A DNA stretch of 64,000 bases, taken from contig NC_052134.2 of NCBI RefSeq assembly GCF_016086655.4, forward strand, positions 9,610,001 to 9,674,000, in the 5' to 3' direction. The stretch's first letter is position 1; each line of letters begins with the position of its first letter. Under the pieces are notes generated by a model. It was not told the origin of the DNA. It made no database searches and worked only from the letters and a program-made list of their open reading frames with translations. The DNA is from Lepeophtheirus salmonis (taxonomy: Eukaryota; Arthropoda; Copepoda; Siphonostomatoida; Caligidae). A program made the translations under genes and the position numbers. Of this stretch, positions 23,050 to 36,170 are shown piece by piece.

Positions 23050-25030
23050 GAGATAAAAAATATTTAGGGTAGCCTTTGTTTATTATCTTTTCTAAAAAGG
23101 GAAAAACACCTCAAGTAACGATCACCAGTCTCTCCTATAATTATTTATGTTTACAATTTTTATTTAATCTAGATTTATTTTATCCCGTATTGTATTCTTA
23201 TTATTTTAAATTTTACTCTTAGTGAAATAAATGGAGACATTAAAAAATAAAATAAGACATACAATTACAATAAATAATGACGTCATCCGGGATTTCATTT
23301 TAGTAAAGATATAATTAAAGTTAAATAAAATTAATGCTATATAATTTATTCGAATTTCGAGGTATTTACAATGTTAATTGCTTTATTAAGATTGACCTAA
23401 ATTTAGTAAAATATATTTAATCACATTAGAATTTTTTTTTGTGATGTTGAAAAATCCCCATTATTCCTTTCATGTTAGGGTATAGAGTTAGACTAACGGA
23501 GGGTTAATCAACAACTCTATCAAGGGGGAGTCCACAGTGTTATAGTTTGTTTGTTTTTGGGGGTGGGGGGAATTGTTAAAAACAAATCCAAAATTATTTT
23601 TGTTCCTGAATGATATGCAGGAATTACCTTTTTTTAAAGAAAATGACGCCTTAAGTTTATTTTCATCCTGATAAAGAATTCTTTGAGGGGGGGGGGGAGA
23701 TACAGCCCCTTTAGAACCCCCTTGCGGACAACCCTGCTATTGGTAAATTATTTCAATTTTCCGCATCCAAATGTGTCAACAAAGCACATATATATTAATT
23801 TTTATTAGTGTACTTATTTTGCTTACACTGTTGTTTAAAATAAATTATATATTTTAGAACCCGGAAATTGTATAATTAGCTCCAAATATGTGCTAATTCA
23901 GTAAAAATGTTTTTACATATGTGATATATTGATACTTTAGTATAAGACAATAAATGTAAAAAAAATAAAATTAAAACCCCCAAAAGAATGATTTTTTTAT
24001 TTCGATGATACCTTGGGGGAAAACTAATTATAGTGGAGGCTCTGAACTTATTAGAAATTTGGTGATAAATGATAATAAAAAAGTACATACATATTGTCCA
24101 ATATTTTAAAAGTCAATTATAAGCTTATAAATAAGTTATAGCTTATAATCTTCATCTTGTTTTTATAACAGGGCTTAAAATAAAACATATTAATTTATGA
24201 TTATTTTACAGTGTCGAGGAACTTTTGCTTTTTTAAGTTCAATTTGGCGTCTCCAAAGGATTAATCATCAGAACTAATTAATAGAAATTGAAGATAATTA
24301 TTCCTTGTAGAATACAAATTTGAAGAAAAATCATTCTATCCTGCTTTTCGGTTAACAAGTGAAAAATATAATATCAATTAACTACTTTATTTTTGGTTTT
24401 CTATAGATCCAACCTTTTCTATTGAAGCTAAATATTGTTTTTCCAAATAATTTAATCTGGATAGTAAATAAAAAGATAAATATTAAAAAAAAAAAACTTT
24501 AATCAATGATTAATTATTAACTTTGCCTAATATCAACATTTTATTTGATATCTCATAATATCCAAGAATAATATAATATTCATGGAATTACGTGCTACAT
24601 GGGACACTATATGTAAAATAGATAATAGTTATTCGTATAAAATATTTCTGATGATCGCTTTATCACGATATATGTACAGTCTGTTTGTTTCAAACTATAT
24701 ACGTAGACTTAGTTGAAGATAACTATTTAATTTATAGCAAATTTAATAAAAACTAACAGTATTTTTTTAAACAAGTAATAATTCAATAGGATTTTTTTTT
24801 AAATACTGATGCTTTTCTGATGGATATCTAATACATTTAATAGCTTACCCCTTCACTACTTACTTTTTTTAGTAGCAGCTCTCATCTACTTAATACGATT
24901 TCCAATTGAAATATGAATTACGAAAAAATTATTATTAACAGCGATTTTACATCTTTTAAATAGGGATATCATCGGATATTTCTCCATCTCACCCCCCCAA
25001 TGAAGTTTGTGCCCCAACTAAATATAAATA
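23050..25030. other. AT-rich spacer with G-run repeat
   Basis: A TGACGTCA is at 23278-23285. At 23553-23570 and 23686-23735 there are long G runs, the second followed by TACAGCCCCTTTAGAACCCC and CCTTGCGGACAACCCTG, a pattern shared (in part, on the other strand) with 45172-45225. Nothing coding is seen. Confidence 0.45.
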
Positions 25031-25033
25031 TAT

Positions 25034-25240
25034 GGAACGAGGTAGCACAATGAACAAACCACTCGAGAGAAGTTATTCTTGAACTCAATGTGCGTAAGTT
25101 CGATACTCGGTCGTTCCTAGAGAAAGACAGTAAACTTTCAGTCAGATGGAGTAATTGAATACTATAATGGTTACTTATACATAATCAAAACAACTACATC
25201 TGACCAATAGAAGGAACATCATATATATATATATAAATAA
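25034..25240 (+). repeat. tRNA-like SINE (head 25034-25117, AT-microsatellite tail)
   Basis: GGAACGA at 25034-25040 pairs perfectly with TCGTTCC at 25111-25117, giving a 7-bp acceptor stem in an 84-nt unit. GTAGCACAATGA resembles a polymerase III A box and AGTTCGATAC a B box. The D and T stems are imperfect and no clear anticodon arm forms, so it is not a working tRNA. About 100 bp of unrelated body follows and ends in an (AT)n run at 25217-25236, as in tRNA-derived SINEs. Other copies would be needed to prove it. Confidence 0.5.
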
Positions 25241-25244
25241 TTTA

Positions 25245-26300
25245 AACTTTATTCTACTAAAACTCCAAAATTGGCCCTAACAATAATTTATTTTTAAGTG
25301 TTTCTCCTATACTTGTGAATCCAAAGAAGTATGATAATAAAAGAAATGTTAACGAAATTGTCTTTCCTAAAATAATCATTGGTTATTATAAAAAAAAGCT
25401 ATTTTAGAAATAATAAAGTCATCTCAACTAGTCAATTCGAAAAGAACCAGCCTATTTGCAGCCCTGGTGAATTAAATTTTTCCCATATAATACACAATGC
25501 TCATAAATTTGTCTCCTACGTCTAATTCTCCTTCCTTGTCAAACACGTAAGATGGATGTTCTTATTTCAAATTAGTTTTAACTATTCCACCCCCCTTTTT
25601 GCATGATATGATGCTTTGAAATAATATAAACTTTCTTAATATATATTTATAATTTAAAGATGTGACGGTCAATTGAGCTTTCAGATCATAGGGGGGGAGA
25701 AAATTTTCTAAGAATATATCATACAACATTATACAAGTACTGACGTCATTTGTAACATCTTTGACAGTTTGGATGCTTTTAAAATATCCAACAATCTCAC
25801 ATAATTAGGATGACTTGAAAATTATCTATATGTCTTCATCCAAATATTTTTATTCACTCACAAGAATCAAAACATCTTTTTACAATTAATTACATGCGGT
25901 CAGTTAAATTTTTCTTTAAAAAATTCAGGAGAAAAATTCAGAAATTCTAAATATTTTTTGCCAAATGTGATGAGTTAACATAAAAACAATTTAGAACAAA
26001 AATCAAGACAAGAATAAATGTAGCCCGTGTAAACAAAATAAAGCTAGAACGAGTTTTCAAATTGTATGAAAAAAAGTTTTTATTAACCCTTCGAAAGTAA
26101 CCAAAACTGACCGTCATATTAAAATAATGATAAATGAATATACTTTATTTGATAGGCCATATCAGGGATAATATGAGTCTCTTTAATCAAAAAAAGGTTT
26201 TAAAATATAAGTACATTTTTTGGGTATCTTAACTCATCCCACAAATGTACACAATAAATCAGAAAATAAAGTATAGATTGTCATGCATTTTTGACCGTTC
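25245..26300. other. AT-rich spacer
   Basis: One TGACGTCA at 25741-25748 and a short G run near 25690. No coding recognised. Confidence 0.4.
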
Positions 26301-26304
26301 GTAC

Positions 26305-27221
26305 TAAAGTGAGGTGAATAAAAAAATAAATGATAGGGCTATCTATGTGTTAAGCCTAGGACTTTCCAGCCCATTTATATATAAAGTAAAATATTAAATA
26401 GAGATTTTCCTTTTTATGAAAAAACGAGATTTTAGCCATAGTTACAAAGATACTAATGTGTGGCTAACACTGATCTTTGTACATCTATAGAATGGCAACC
26501 CTATGATATTGTCAGTCCACTCGTTCGAATCAAAAGAGGAAAAAAAACTTTTATTAGTTAAGTTTGATTTTGTCAATGGAAGATAGGAGAGGTAAATCAA
26601 CAGCGATCATCGATCTTGGCTGTGGCTAAGTGCAATTATCAACCTTCCAAGTTCATTCAAGGAGTGTAGCCCAGACTGTGCCCTGGTAAGAATTGTTGGA
26701 GGACTTCCTAGGGGTCCTTCCACCAACAAGAAGAATATTATGCCACCGTCTGGCTTCTCACTAGGACCATGCTGGGGACTGAGGATACCTCTTGAACATG
26801 ACGACAAAGGCTTAACTCTGGTTATAAGCCAACTACTCATCGATGCAGTATGTATGGTAGCAGGACGGAGTACCTAGCCACACAACAAAGAAGGTTCAAA
26901 AGTGGCTCTATATAAACCTGGCCAACTTCTGGGAGCGTAACTATCGATTTTGATTGTGGTATCTGGTCGCCATTGAATGGAAAGTTGGACGGTTCACCTA
27001 TCCATCTGTAAATGCCTTGAAGGGGGATGTGGACCTTGAGTGGGAGACTATGTCTGGGGTCTTCGTCCAGATGGTGTGCTCTGAATTCAGTAGGAGATTG
27101 GAGCTGTGTGTGGAGGCTAATGGTGGCCATTTTGAGAAATAAGATGTCCATTTTCATATGAAATATTTTGTCAAAAATATCCGAGATTCCTTTTGTGACA
27201 GCTATGATTCACCACACTGTA
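26305..27221 (+). mobile_element. Tc1-like element relic, core deleted
   Basis: Plus-strand readings begin near 26600 with a QQRSSILAVAKCNYQPSKFI-like N-terminus and basic stretches to about 26760, then jump to TWPTSGSVTIDFDCGIWSPL (about 26915-26975), a corrupted form of the PNSPDLNPLDFSIWSxLE block, and finish in a clean frame VNALKGDVDLEWETM and FSRRLELCVEANGGHFEK (stop at 27140). This tail is typical of Tc1-like transposases. Candidate ends are TAAAGTGAGGTGAAT (26305) and, reversed, TACAGTGTGGTGAAT (27221); this inverted repeat is short and only moderately convincing. Confidence 0.7.
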
Positions 27222-27224
27222 CAC

Positions 27225-28235
27225 ATATCTGTTCGTTTCCACCTCTAATCACGTGTGCAAATAGTAGTGAAAAATGATAGGTAGGTAAATATGTATTACG
27301 TATGGATACACTGATTATATTGTTACTATACACTATATGCGTGGACATAAATCGATAAATATATTTAAAGTCAATTGATACTCTCCCCTTCCTTGCCAAT
27401 TATTGCCTTTATTAAAACATAATTCAAATGAAATTTATGTGATTGATGCAAACTTCTTACTTACTAATTACTTCTTGTAATATTATTCTTAACACCCTAA
27501 TTTTTATACATTTCCAGGAAGGAAATCAGCGGAGAATACATACATTAGCGTTACAGCTATTTTTGTAAATAGCTACATTAAAAAAAAAATTTTAAATACC
27601 TATATTTGAGCATTCACTATTCAAAATATCGTTGTTTTTTTTTTTTTTAATATTTATTTAGGAAAGATCTCTGTGGTCAATGTGGGCTTTAACGTCATAG
27701 AATGTTACCCATACCAAATACGCACACATACCCAGTCAGGCAACATCGTTTGTACACACATGCGACTCTGACGTCATTAGTCACTTTCTTTTATGTATTC
27801 TACTGCTTTTCCCCTCTCTTTTTAAGTAATAAATAAGTTTTTCTCAGTATCTTAACAATATATGACTATGTAAATCGCATTGGAGTTTTTACTTTTTTTT
27901 ATAAAGTATCTAGAACAATTTTCTAAAGAACAAAAAAAAAAAAATCAAATTCAATTCCGAGCATATCAATTACAGTAATGGCTAATGAGCCATATATATC
28001 CAATATTTTTTAGTACTAGTAGAAAAAACGGTTGTCATTGAAAGTTAAGTGGGAAGAGAGAGAGAGAGAGAAAGTTATGACGTCAATGGCTTTTTCACAT
28101 TCCCTTCCTTTTTAACATTTATTGTACATGCAATATATATATGCTGTATTAAGTTTCTTAGATGCAGATTTCAAGGGTCTGAAGCAAAAGTAAGTAAAGG
28201 TCGTAGCAATGTCTCAATAGATGCACCTAGGCACT
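27225..28235. other. Spacer with two CRE palindromes and a GA repeat
   Basis: TGACGTCA occurs at 27769-27776 and 28078-28085. The second lies 8 bases after a GAGAGAGAGAGAGA run (28055-28071). See the candidate regulatory entry. An A run and T run sit at 27580 and 27635. No coding recognised. Confidence 0.5.
28050..28090. promoter_or_regulatory. Candidate regulatory site: GA repeat next to TGACGTCA
   Basis: The (GA)n run can be bound by GAGA-type factors and TGACGTCA is the full palindromic CREB/ATF site. Such an arrangement is common in arthropod promoters. No transcript or coding exon was recognised next to it, so function is only inferred. Confidence 0.25.
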
Positions 28236-28237
28236 TA

Positions 28238-29114
28238 TACAGGGTGCACAAGCTATCTATGCTGCAGCTTTGGTGCGTTCTCTTCAGCATGCATAGGCAC
28301 TTAGGTAGTTAATTTTTATTTGTTAGATAGTTGGTTCAAATTCGCACCAGTAGGGAAAAAAATGAATCAATTGTCAAATTCGTTATCCCAAATATTTTGA
28401 AAAAGCATGGAGCCCTCCAGGGAATCCCAGCTTGCAGCAACAACATAACATTTGTTCAAACCCTGGGACTCAGTGAGACGTACGTTCACAAGGTTAGAAG
28501 GGAATTTGATGGCTCTAAAGGTGACTTTGAGTCAACATCAATACAGGCTGAGGTCAAAGATGAACCCATGCCTCCTCATGTGTTAACCTAAGGCCTCAAG
28601 GTAATACTGATGACTACCTGGACGCACTAGAGACCAAGGTGAGGCCCTGGATATACATGTTTGTCAATGGAAGGCCTTATATATGGAAGCAGGACTTGGC
28701 TCGCTGCCACATCTAAAAAAAAAGTATCAAATGGCTCCAAGACAATTTTGACGACTTAGTCTTGCTGACTTTTGGCTTGCAAAGTCGCCGGATATAAATC
28801 TGATGGATTTTATTAGTTCGGGCACTATCAAACGACAAGCCAACCTAACCCTCTGCAACACCAAAAACGAACTTATCAGTCGAATCAAGAAAGAATCCCA
28901 GGATTTGCCAAAAGACCAAGTGGTGAAGGCTTGCTTGCACTTTCGGACTTGTATAAAGACTGTAATTGAGGCTGGAGGTGATTTTATAGAATATCAAAAT
29001 CCATCAAGATTTCAGAATTTGGTTTTGGTTTTTTTAAATCTGATAACAAGTTGGAGAGAAAATAGCGTATAGAAAAAATAATTTTCGCAGGACAAATAGA
29101 TTGTGCATCTTGTA
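28238..29114 (+). mobile_element. Tc1-like element, family B copy 1
   Basis: About 877 bp bounded by TA. The left end TACAGGGTGCACAAGCTATC (28238) and the reversed right end TACAAGATGCACAATCTATT (29114) form inverted repeats. The plus strand carries a transposase relic described separately. Related ends and a similar protein occur at about 45.36-45.94 kb. Confidence 0.82.
28331..29073 (+). pseudogene. Family B transposase pseudogene
   Basis: The first open block (28331-28591) has a basic N-terminus and helix-turn-helix-like GLSETYVHKVRREF, then runs straight into DEPMPPHVLT, which belongs to the catalytic domain, so the part with the first catalytic aspartate is deleted. After a frameshift come TQGLRVNTDDYLDALETKVR, NGRPYIWKQDLARCH (second aspartate block, normally QQDSAPCH) and FWLAKSPDINLMDFI (third aspartate block). 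The last open block (28803-29072) holds SRIKKESQDLPKDQVVKA and FRTCIKTVIEAGGDFIEYQN, the C-terminal tail. Several stops and frameshifts; not functional. Confidence 0.85.
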
Positions 29115-29117
29115 ATA

Positions 29118-30395
29118 TGTACAATATACATATGTATTTGTTCACCTATAAAACATTGTTTAGTATTATTTTGAAGAAAAATTTAGTTCTGTTTTCTTTA
29201 ACCGCAACACAATGCGTCTTCGCAGTTGATAAATTCCTTGTCTCAAAGGATAGTTTCAAATGTCATTTATGATAGAATTGATCATATTACACTAGTAGTC
29301 AACAAATTTTTGCCTTTGGAGTGAATGATATGTTCCTGATTGCTCTTACCTCCAAGAATATAAAATAACATTTATAGCTCAAAATCTATATTTTGTGGTT
29401 TGCTCATTTGATTCACTAAAAATAAGCCTCGATAGCATAATAAATTTACAAGAATATTTTTTCGAGAAACAAAACATAAAATAATGATTTTTTAAGTTTG
29501 TTTTTCTCTAATATGAATTTGCATGCCTTCACTTTAACACAAATTATAATTTATGTACATATATATCTAAAAAAAATGAAGAATTTATTAGACTTCCGAG
29601 GAAAGTGTACATTTTTTTTGTCATTTCTGTATACTTATAAGGCATTTTCTTCGATTCAGAAAAATATACAGAAATGTTTAAAATATTTTTAGAATTTGGA
29701 TACATGTACTTACAAACTATATTTCATATTTTTTTCTATAATTTATATGTGTCAAGGCGAAAAATGAGACTAAATAATGTATATGTCGAATAAAAATAAT
29801 TTTCAGAAAAACCCACAGTAGACTACAAAAACATTAATTTTAGATTTTAAAGGTCATTTTCAAGTTTCTTGGTGTCAAATTAGTCAGCACTACATTATTT
29901 TAAATTAATAAGCAAAAACAAGTTAGTGCTTTCAAAAAAAAAAAAAAACCCAGATAAATATAAGAAATTTGTATAACCTTAGTAATCACAGCGAATATAG
30001 TCTGTTGGTTAAAACAAAAATTAAGTAGACAAGTGTTCTTCACAAAAATATTTAAAAATAGTGTAAATAAATGCAAAAAATTTCAAATAGAAAGTCCTTG
30101 TCCGTCACAAACGATTGTTTTATTCCAGTGTTTGCAAAAAACAAAAACAAAAAAAAAACACATAAATTTATAATACTATATCAAACATGGGAATTTTCTG
30201 TCAAACTTTGACAACGTCTCCATTTATCAAAAAAACAAAACACACCTAAAATATATACAATAGAGTGTTTCAAGAATCAAGATTATAGAAATTGATGATG
30301 GATAAATTTTTAATAGTATAAAAACTATTCCATACAAAATTCCAGGACTATTAATCGTATTTTACAAGCTCCTCAATTCAGTTCAAGCTGATTAT
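29118..30395. other. AT-rich spacer
   Basis: A 64-codon frame at 29498-29692 has no recognisable family. A-runs at 29935 and 30150. No gene supported. Confidence 0.4.
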
Positions 30396-30398
30396 TCA

Positions 30399-31180
30399 TA
30401 CAGTATGTCAAGATATAGATGTCTTCGTTTTAAATTTCTGCTTCTCTAAAAATAAGTTCAGAAATAAAAAGGGGGAAAAATAAAAACAAAAGCACATGGG
30501 CTTAGAGACTCTTAAAAATCTGTATCGACCCAAATTTATGGTAAGGAAGCAACTTCTATGCATGTATCTTTTGTTGAAATTTACACATGACTATTAAAAA
30601 ATATGATATCACAGAATGCTGAAGGAGCACTCCTTAAGTACCCGAAGCAAACCGTAGGCCAACTTGAGCTCGGGAAAATCCAGGTTGAGGTCGTTCGGGA
30701 CCTTAGCGTTTCGGTACAAACCATTCGAAAGAGCTGAGAAAACGGATCAGTTTTGACGCTGAAAATGTTACCAGACATGTCAAGAACCATTTTTCAACAA
30801 GATGGAGCTCCTGCTCATATCTTTCACGTGGCTCAAGCATGTCTTCAGGCTAACTAAAACTCCTTTTGGGAAAGGGTACATGGGCTAGCAATAGTCTGGA
30901 CTTGTTTCCAATAGAAAATCTATGAGCCATTGTCCAAAATAATAGCAATAAATTACCACCTGCAACCAATGAAGAAACACTAATCAAAAATGTAAAATTT
31001 GTCTGGTCTCAAATTTCAGATGAGACTTTGGATAATTTTATTACTTGTATACCCGAATGCATAGAAAAATGTAGAAAACTTAAGGGGGATATATCGGGAA
31101 ATAAAATTATGCCACAATGCTAAATTTACTTTTATTCATGTGTGTTTGAAAAAGAGCAATACATTTCTTTACCTACTGTA
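30399..31180 (+). mobile_element. Tc1-like element relic, family C
   Basis: About 782 bp bounded by TA. The left end TACAGTATGTCAAGATATAG (30399) matches the reversed right end TACAGTAGGTAAAGAAATGT (31180). The plus strand has KQTVGQLELGKIQVEVVRDL and SVSVQTIRKS (about 30648-30735), a helix-turn-helix remnant, then MLPDMSRTIFQQDGAPAHI (about 30767-30825) with the second catalytic aspartate. Further readings give a corrupted NSPDLNPIENLW block (about 30890-30930), then IKNVKFVWSQISDETLDN (about 30985-31040) and KCRKLKGGYIG (about 31070-31105), the C-terminus. The ENLW variant separates it from the LDY families. The segment with the first aspartate is deleted. Confidence 0.8.
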
Positions 31181-31184
31181 CATA

Positions 31185-34100
31185 TTTTGTGGATTGTTTA
31201 AATATTTTTTCCCGTTAGTATCAATTACTTTTAAGAATTTAATTCTTGGTTAAACTCACTTGGTATTTATAACCAATATTAATTGAAGGATTCATATTTC
31301 GTTTTTATTGACAAAACAATATAGGTACGACAAACTCTTTTTTCATCGAGATTGAGACTACTGTATTTTAATTTTACTAACATATATTAACAACTGATTA
31401 AAAAAATCTTCATCTAATATAAATCCTAATAAAAATAAGTAGAGTTACTTTATCTTTACAATAAAGTTAACTTGTACATAATATGAAAAGTTTAAAAAAC
31501 GGCCCACCCCAAAACACATTTCTTATTGCATAAAATTATTAATCAATTTTCACAAATGAACTTAATAGAAAATGTTTTTAAGCCTTATTATAGTTAATAT
31601 ATAATTGTATTGATGCTCTTATTTAAAAAAATCATCATTTTCTATTATAAAAACTTTTAAAAACTGCTTACCAATTAGTTTTTATATAAGCATGTCTTCA
31701 TGGGCTCTTAAAGTAAATTTTGTTCAGCAATAAAATATAGCTTTATATTTTATAGTTGTATAATTATCATTTGGATCACTTTGTCATAATTTTTAAACAC
31801 TCAAACAAAAACTCATATTATGATAATTTTTCAAATAACTTTCCCTTAAAAAATGCTCCCGTATTTGTTCAACTTTTGAAAACAGAGCAAATAAGAACAT
31901 CATATTAAAAATGGCCTTGAATTAATTATTTTTTTATCTTTTTGATGAAATACATAGCTAAATGAATATTGAATTTTAACATTTATATCGATAAATAAAG
32001 CAAGATTTGATTAATTTTTGTGAATTAAAAAAAATATTAAATATTTATTCGCAAATTCGAATCTAAACCAACAACTTTTTTTGTGTATATTCTTCTTCTT
32101 TCCTCTTTTGGTCATTTAAAAATGTTCATCATCCAAGGTCATTTATAATGCAATACTTATTATTCCCCCTCCTACAAAATCTCGAACAAAAAGAACCAAA
32201 ACCATGATTGCACTTGTATTCGATAATAAATCCTAGAATTAATATTAAAGGATATATCTCTTGTATATAAGAAAGTTCACATGTGTACAATTACCCCACA
32301 AACGTAACAGAAAGTTTCAAATTAAATGCTAAGATGTTAAAATTATAATGACGATTTAAAGTTCAAGATATAGAAAATGTACACTTTTTATCGAAACAAA
32401 GAAAGGTAAAATAAAAAATTACAGATAGTTTATTGAAAAACTGGGATTTAAAATTATTCCAGGAAAGTAAAAGATAGATTAAATTAAAGGCTTAAATGTA
32501 GAATGGATAATAATATAATTACAGTTTAAAATCTAAGAAATAGGACATAAATTTTTTTATCGAAATAGAGAAGGGATAAATTGACGGAGTCTTTTTTTAA
32601 ACACTTTGACCATTTATGTTAGTAAGTTAACATTGACGTCATGACAAATACGGTCATATGATTCTATACCTACATAGAAGATAGTTTTTGTTATTTGTAG
32701 TTATTATAAAAAAATGTTTTAAAAATCTATTGAAATGTTTTAAGAAAAAAGATTTTTGAAAAAAACAACAACAAAAAAAAAGTATTACTTATTCTTTAAA
32801 ACATCCCATGGGGGAAAAAAAAGGAGATGCATTTATTTTGTATATATGTATACACATTTTAAAAGCATACATCATTTCCTCCTAAACATCTTTATTTACA
32901 TGTCTTCTTCAAAATGAATGAAAAACATTAATACTTGATATAAAAAATGGGAACATGGTTATAGTATCAGTATAGATGACATTTTTCTAAAAAACAACAC
33001 AACACAGCTTATTGAAAAGGAACGGCAAAACGTTTGTTGTGCATGATTTTTCTTCTTTTTTGTTCATGCAGTCTTACCATCTCTCTCTGAAGGAAAGTTC
33101 TTGCCTATTTTTGTTGCTAATTGTTTTTCAAATAGATAATAAAATTAAAAAGCCGCAGCATTAATACGTTCTGCAAACATATTTTAGAATAAATCCAACT
33201 TTTTGTTGTGGCAAAAATGTATTTTCTTGGAACTTTTCGGAAATTTTGTGATTTTTAATCAAAGTTTAGTTAATTTGGTTTATTTCTTCACTTTTAAGTA
33301 GTTAGTTTGCTCAGTCTATTTCCTTTTTTTTTCAATTCTAGGTATACGCATTGCTACAAATGTAATATCAGCAGTTATGCCATATATCACACTCAATTTC
33401 ATCAAAGTTAATGAGTGCATTTATAGTACCTAAAGTTTGTTAAAAGTAATTCATATTTCATAGAAGTTTCTATCAAATATGAATTGATAATGTTCCAACA
33501 ATAATAACCACAAATTATATCTTGTTAATTCCCAAAGCGAATGTTTTTATGATTAATTAGCATAATTTTGAGTAAATGTCAACAATGTATCAAAAAATAA
33601 TATTTGCTTAATATTTAAGTTAACGTTCAACCCAAGGTCATTAACTACGTCGAAAAAAGAATGATCACTAACGGAGGGTTAAGTTAACCCGTTTTTCGTT
33701 GAAGTGTTTGAAGCAGGAATTATCTGGACACTTTGGGTTACTAAACAACTTCTCCCAAACTGTGTGTTGAACAACTTTGATGATATGGTGTGTACATGTT
33801 GGATTTGTAATTTATAAGCATAGCGGCTCCATTGTAAATTCCACTGTTACTGAATGTGATGTCAAACGCTAGTGCAGTAATTATATCCTCGAATTTCCAA
33901 GTTTCTAATGGGCTATTATGTATTGTCTTCATATTCTCTTTTTGAGCTGCTGATCTCTGGTACTCCAAACAAGCTCCAAAGATTCAGTGATTGATCTATG
34001 AACATATCTCAACATTTCGTATCCCAGAGTAGTGAAGCATATGGAAGCCAATGACATTAAGATTTTATTTATTTACATCTGGAGATCTGACTGTTTTGAC

Positions 34101-34440
34101 GAGTAGTTGATGTAGATATGATACAACAATCAAAATGAGCCCCACTTGGCAGAAACACATTTCACATTCCATAATTCCATCATTGTAACCTGAAAATTGT
34201 AAAAATCTTATAAATATAATATTCATTATAGTGCAGTTCCAATTAATTTGATAATAACTTATCTTTTAATTACTCATCTTAATTAAACCTTTTTTAATTT
34301 AAACTTGAACACGAATTGACACAGAACTCAAAAATCGAACTCAAAAATTAGCCCTTTCATATAAAACGAACTCGAAAATTGGCATGCTGTCCTAACACGA
34401 ACTCGACTCGACGCAGAACTCAAAAACTCGAAATTGGTCT
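31185..34440. other. Long AT-rich region, no recognised gene
   Basis: Contains an imperfect direct duplication (about 32324-32412 and 32494-32581, 170 bp apart), a TGACGTCA at 32634-32641, and at 34310-34440 a degenerate run of variants of CGAACTCAAAAATT. A 75-codon minus-strand frame (33741-33968) has no recognisable family. No gene supported. Confidence 0.45.
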
Positions 34441-34452
34441 ACTGTCTGCAAA

Positions 34453-34806
34453 ATGACAATTTTGTTACTTATATTATCATTGAGTTTAACATTAAGTTAT
34501 GTATATGGCCAGGAAAATCTCATCCCAATTTTTTATTTTATTGGATATAAATTCCAGAAAGAAAAATCATGTGCATTTAATTTTCATATTTTAAAATTTC
34601 TTGCATCTTTCACATATTTAATACATGTGTATACATATTTTAAAGACACATATTTGTTTAAAGATGATTTGAAGACTTTCATTACTTATTTTATAAACAG
34701 ATATAGTTTGATAATGGAATGCGTACTCTCTTGTGTACATACAAATGAATATATACTTTTGAATCCAATTATAAAAATTAAGACATTTGCTTTTCACTAT
34801 ACGTAA
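34453..34806 (+). other. Open frame of 117 codons with a signal-peptide-like start
   Basis: Begins MTILLLILSLSLTLSYVYGQ, which has the shape of a secretion signal with a cleavage site after AxG-like residues (YVYGQ). The rest is rich in F, Y, I and K, as expected of translated AT-rich DNA, and has no motif I know. It could be a first coding exon running into intron, a small secreted protein, or chance. The upstream low-complexity repeat argues somewhat against a gene. Confidence 0.2.
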
Positions 34807-34809
34807 TTT

Positions 34810-36170
34810 ATTACTATATAAGGGAGATACTTTCTATAAATCTATTAACATACAGTTAATTAATTTAACCAAATCATTCAAAACTTTTTTTTTTTACTCA
34901 AAAACTAAAAAAAGAATATCAAAATAGCTCTTATTATCTAATGAATAAGTGTTTTCCAACTTTTTCCCGAATAAATACACTAAAACAAAATGATGAAAAC
35001 ATTTGACATATCCATTACACTAACAAACATTTCAATGCTCATCACTGGGCTAAAGTATGCTGAGATTTCCAAAGGTAGTTTATTGACATCTTTTTGGATG
35101 TGAAAACAGTTTAAATCCTCGAGAGTTTACAAAGAGTATATGTTGGTAGCTTGAAAGATATTATTGGGTTGGTTAATTATTCTCTTTAAATCAAAGTGAG
35201 GAAACGCGCCTGTTAGCTTGAGTAGATTCGTGAACCTTGTGCAATCTTTTCCTCACACAAATTGTTGATTTTTATTATAGCAAAAATGACGTCCATAAAT
35301 CATTTTTTGCCAATTTCCCTTATGGAATATGTAATTTTTAATTTCCTTTTTATAATTAACCTTGTTAATTGAGTTAAAAGGCTGAATTCATTGAGACTGC
35401 GTATTAAGTACTAGAGTATTTTTCAATCCAATTAGTGTACAAAATGTGTCGCTCACGTAGTATTTGTTTTCCCACTTGGTTTATAGCCCTGAGATGCACT
35501 AAGGTTTATAAAGTATTCTCTGTCAGTAGATATGTCGTCCCTCAAAGGTATATTTGTGTACACCTTAATTTAATTTTCCGCTCACAAGGATTTCGTCAAT
35601 TGTAACATCTGTAGTTTTATTATCTACTAGTTTTGTGCTATAATCCCGAGCAAAAACTATTAGCTACATGAATAATAATAGTTGTATTCCAAATACATAA
35701 AAATAATAATATAAATAAGTAGGTTAATGGCTATATAATACTGGCATTTAACTATAAAAACGCTGTGCAAAAATGTTGATCAACCCCCAACATTGTGTTG
35801 CTCTTTACTTAATATATAAGCCTTTATGTGAAGACGTGTACTTTTTTATAGAATGAGACCCATCGTTCTAAAGCGCTTTAAATTATAAGGACAGGGGGGG
35901 GAGGGGGTGTATAGTCAATTTTATTATACTAATTTAAAGCTACAAGATATAATAATTGCACTTTTTTTAAATTTTATAGTTTCATATATATAGAATAAAT
36001 TTGTGAAGACAAATGCGAGTTACAAATAAAAACTGATAAGCCATGTTATAAGTGACAACTGCACTTTGCTCTAACATAATATGACTCCACTTTACACATA
36101 TCTTTTGTAGTACCATATGGGGATTTCTTGGTGCACCTTCAAAAATTAAGAAGACTTAACATGGGGTGGG
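34810..36170. other. AT-rich spacer
   Basis: A G-rich run (AGGGGGGGGAGGGGGTGT) is at about 35892-35910. No coding recognised. Confidence 0.4.

Noticed and set aside
25034..25117. Functional tRNA gene
   Set aside because: The acceptor stem is perfect but the T stem is mismatched and no proper anticodon arm forms; a SINE head or pseudogene is more likely.
26607..27157. Two long minus-strand frames (77 and 106 codons)
   Set aside because: The opposite strand reads as a Tc1-like transposase with a clean C-terminus; the minus frames have no motif.
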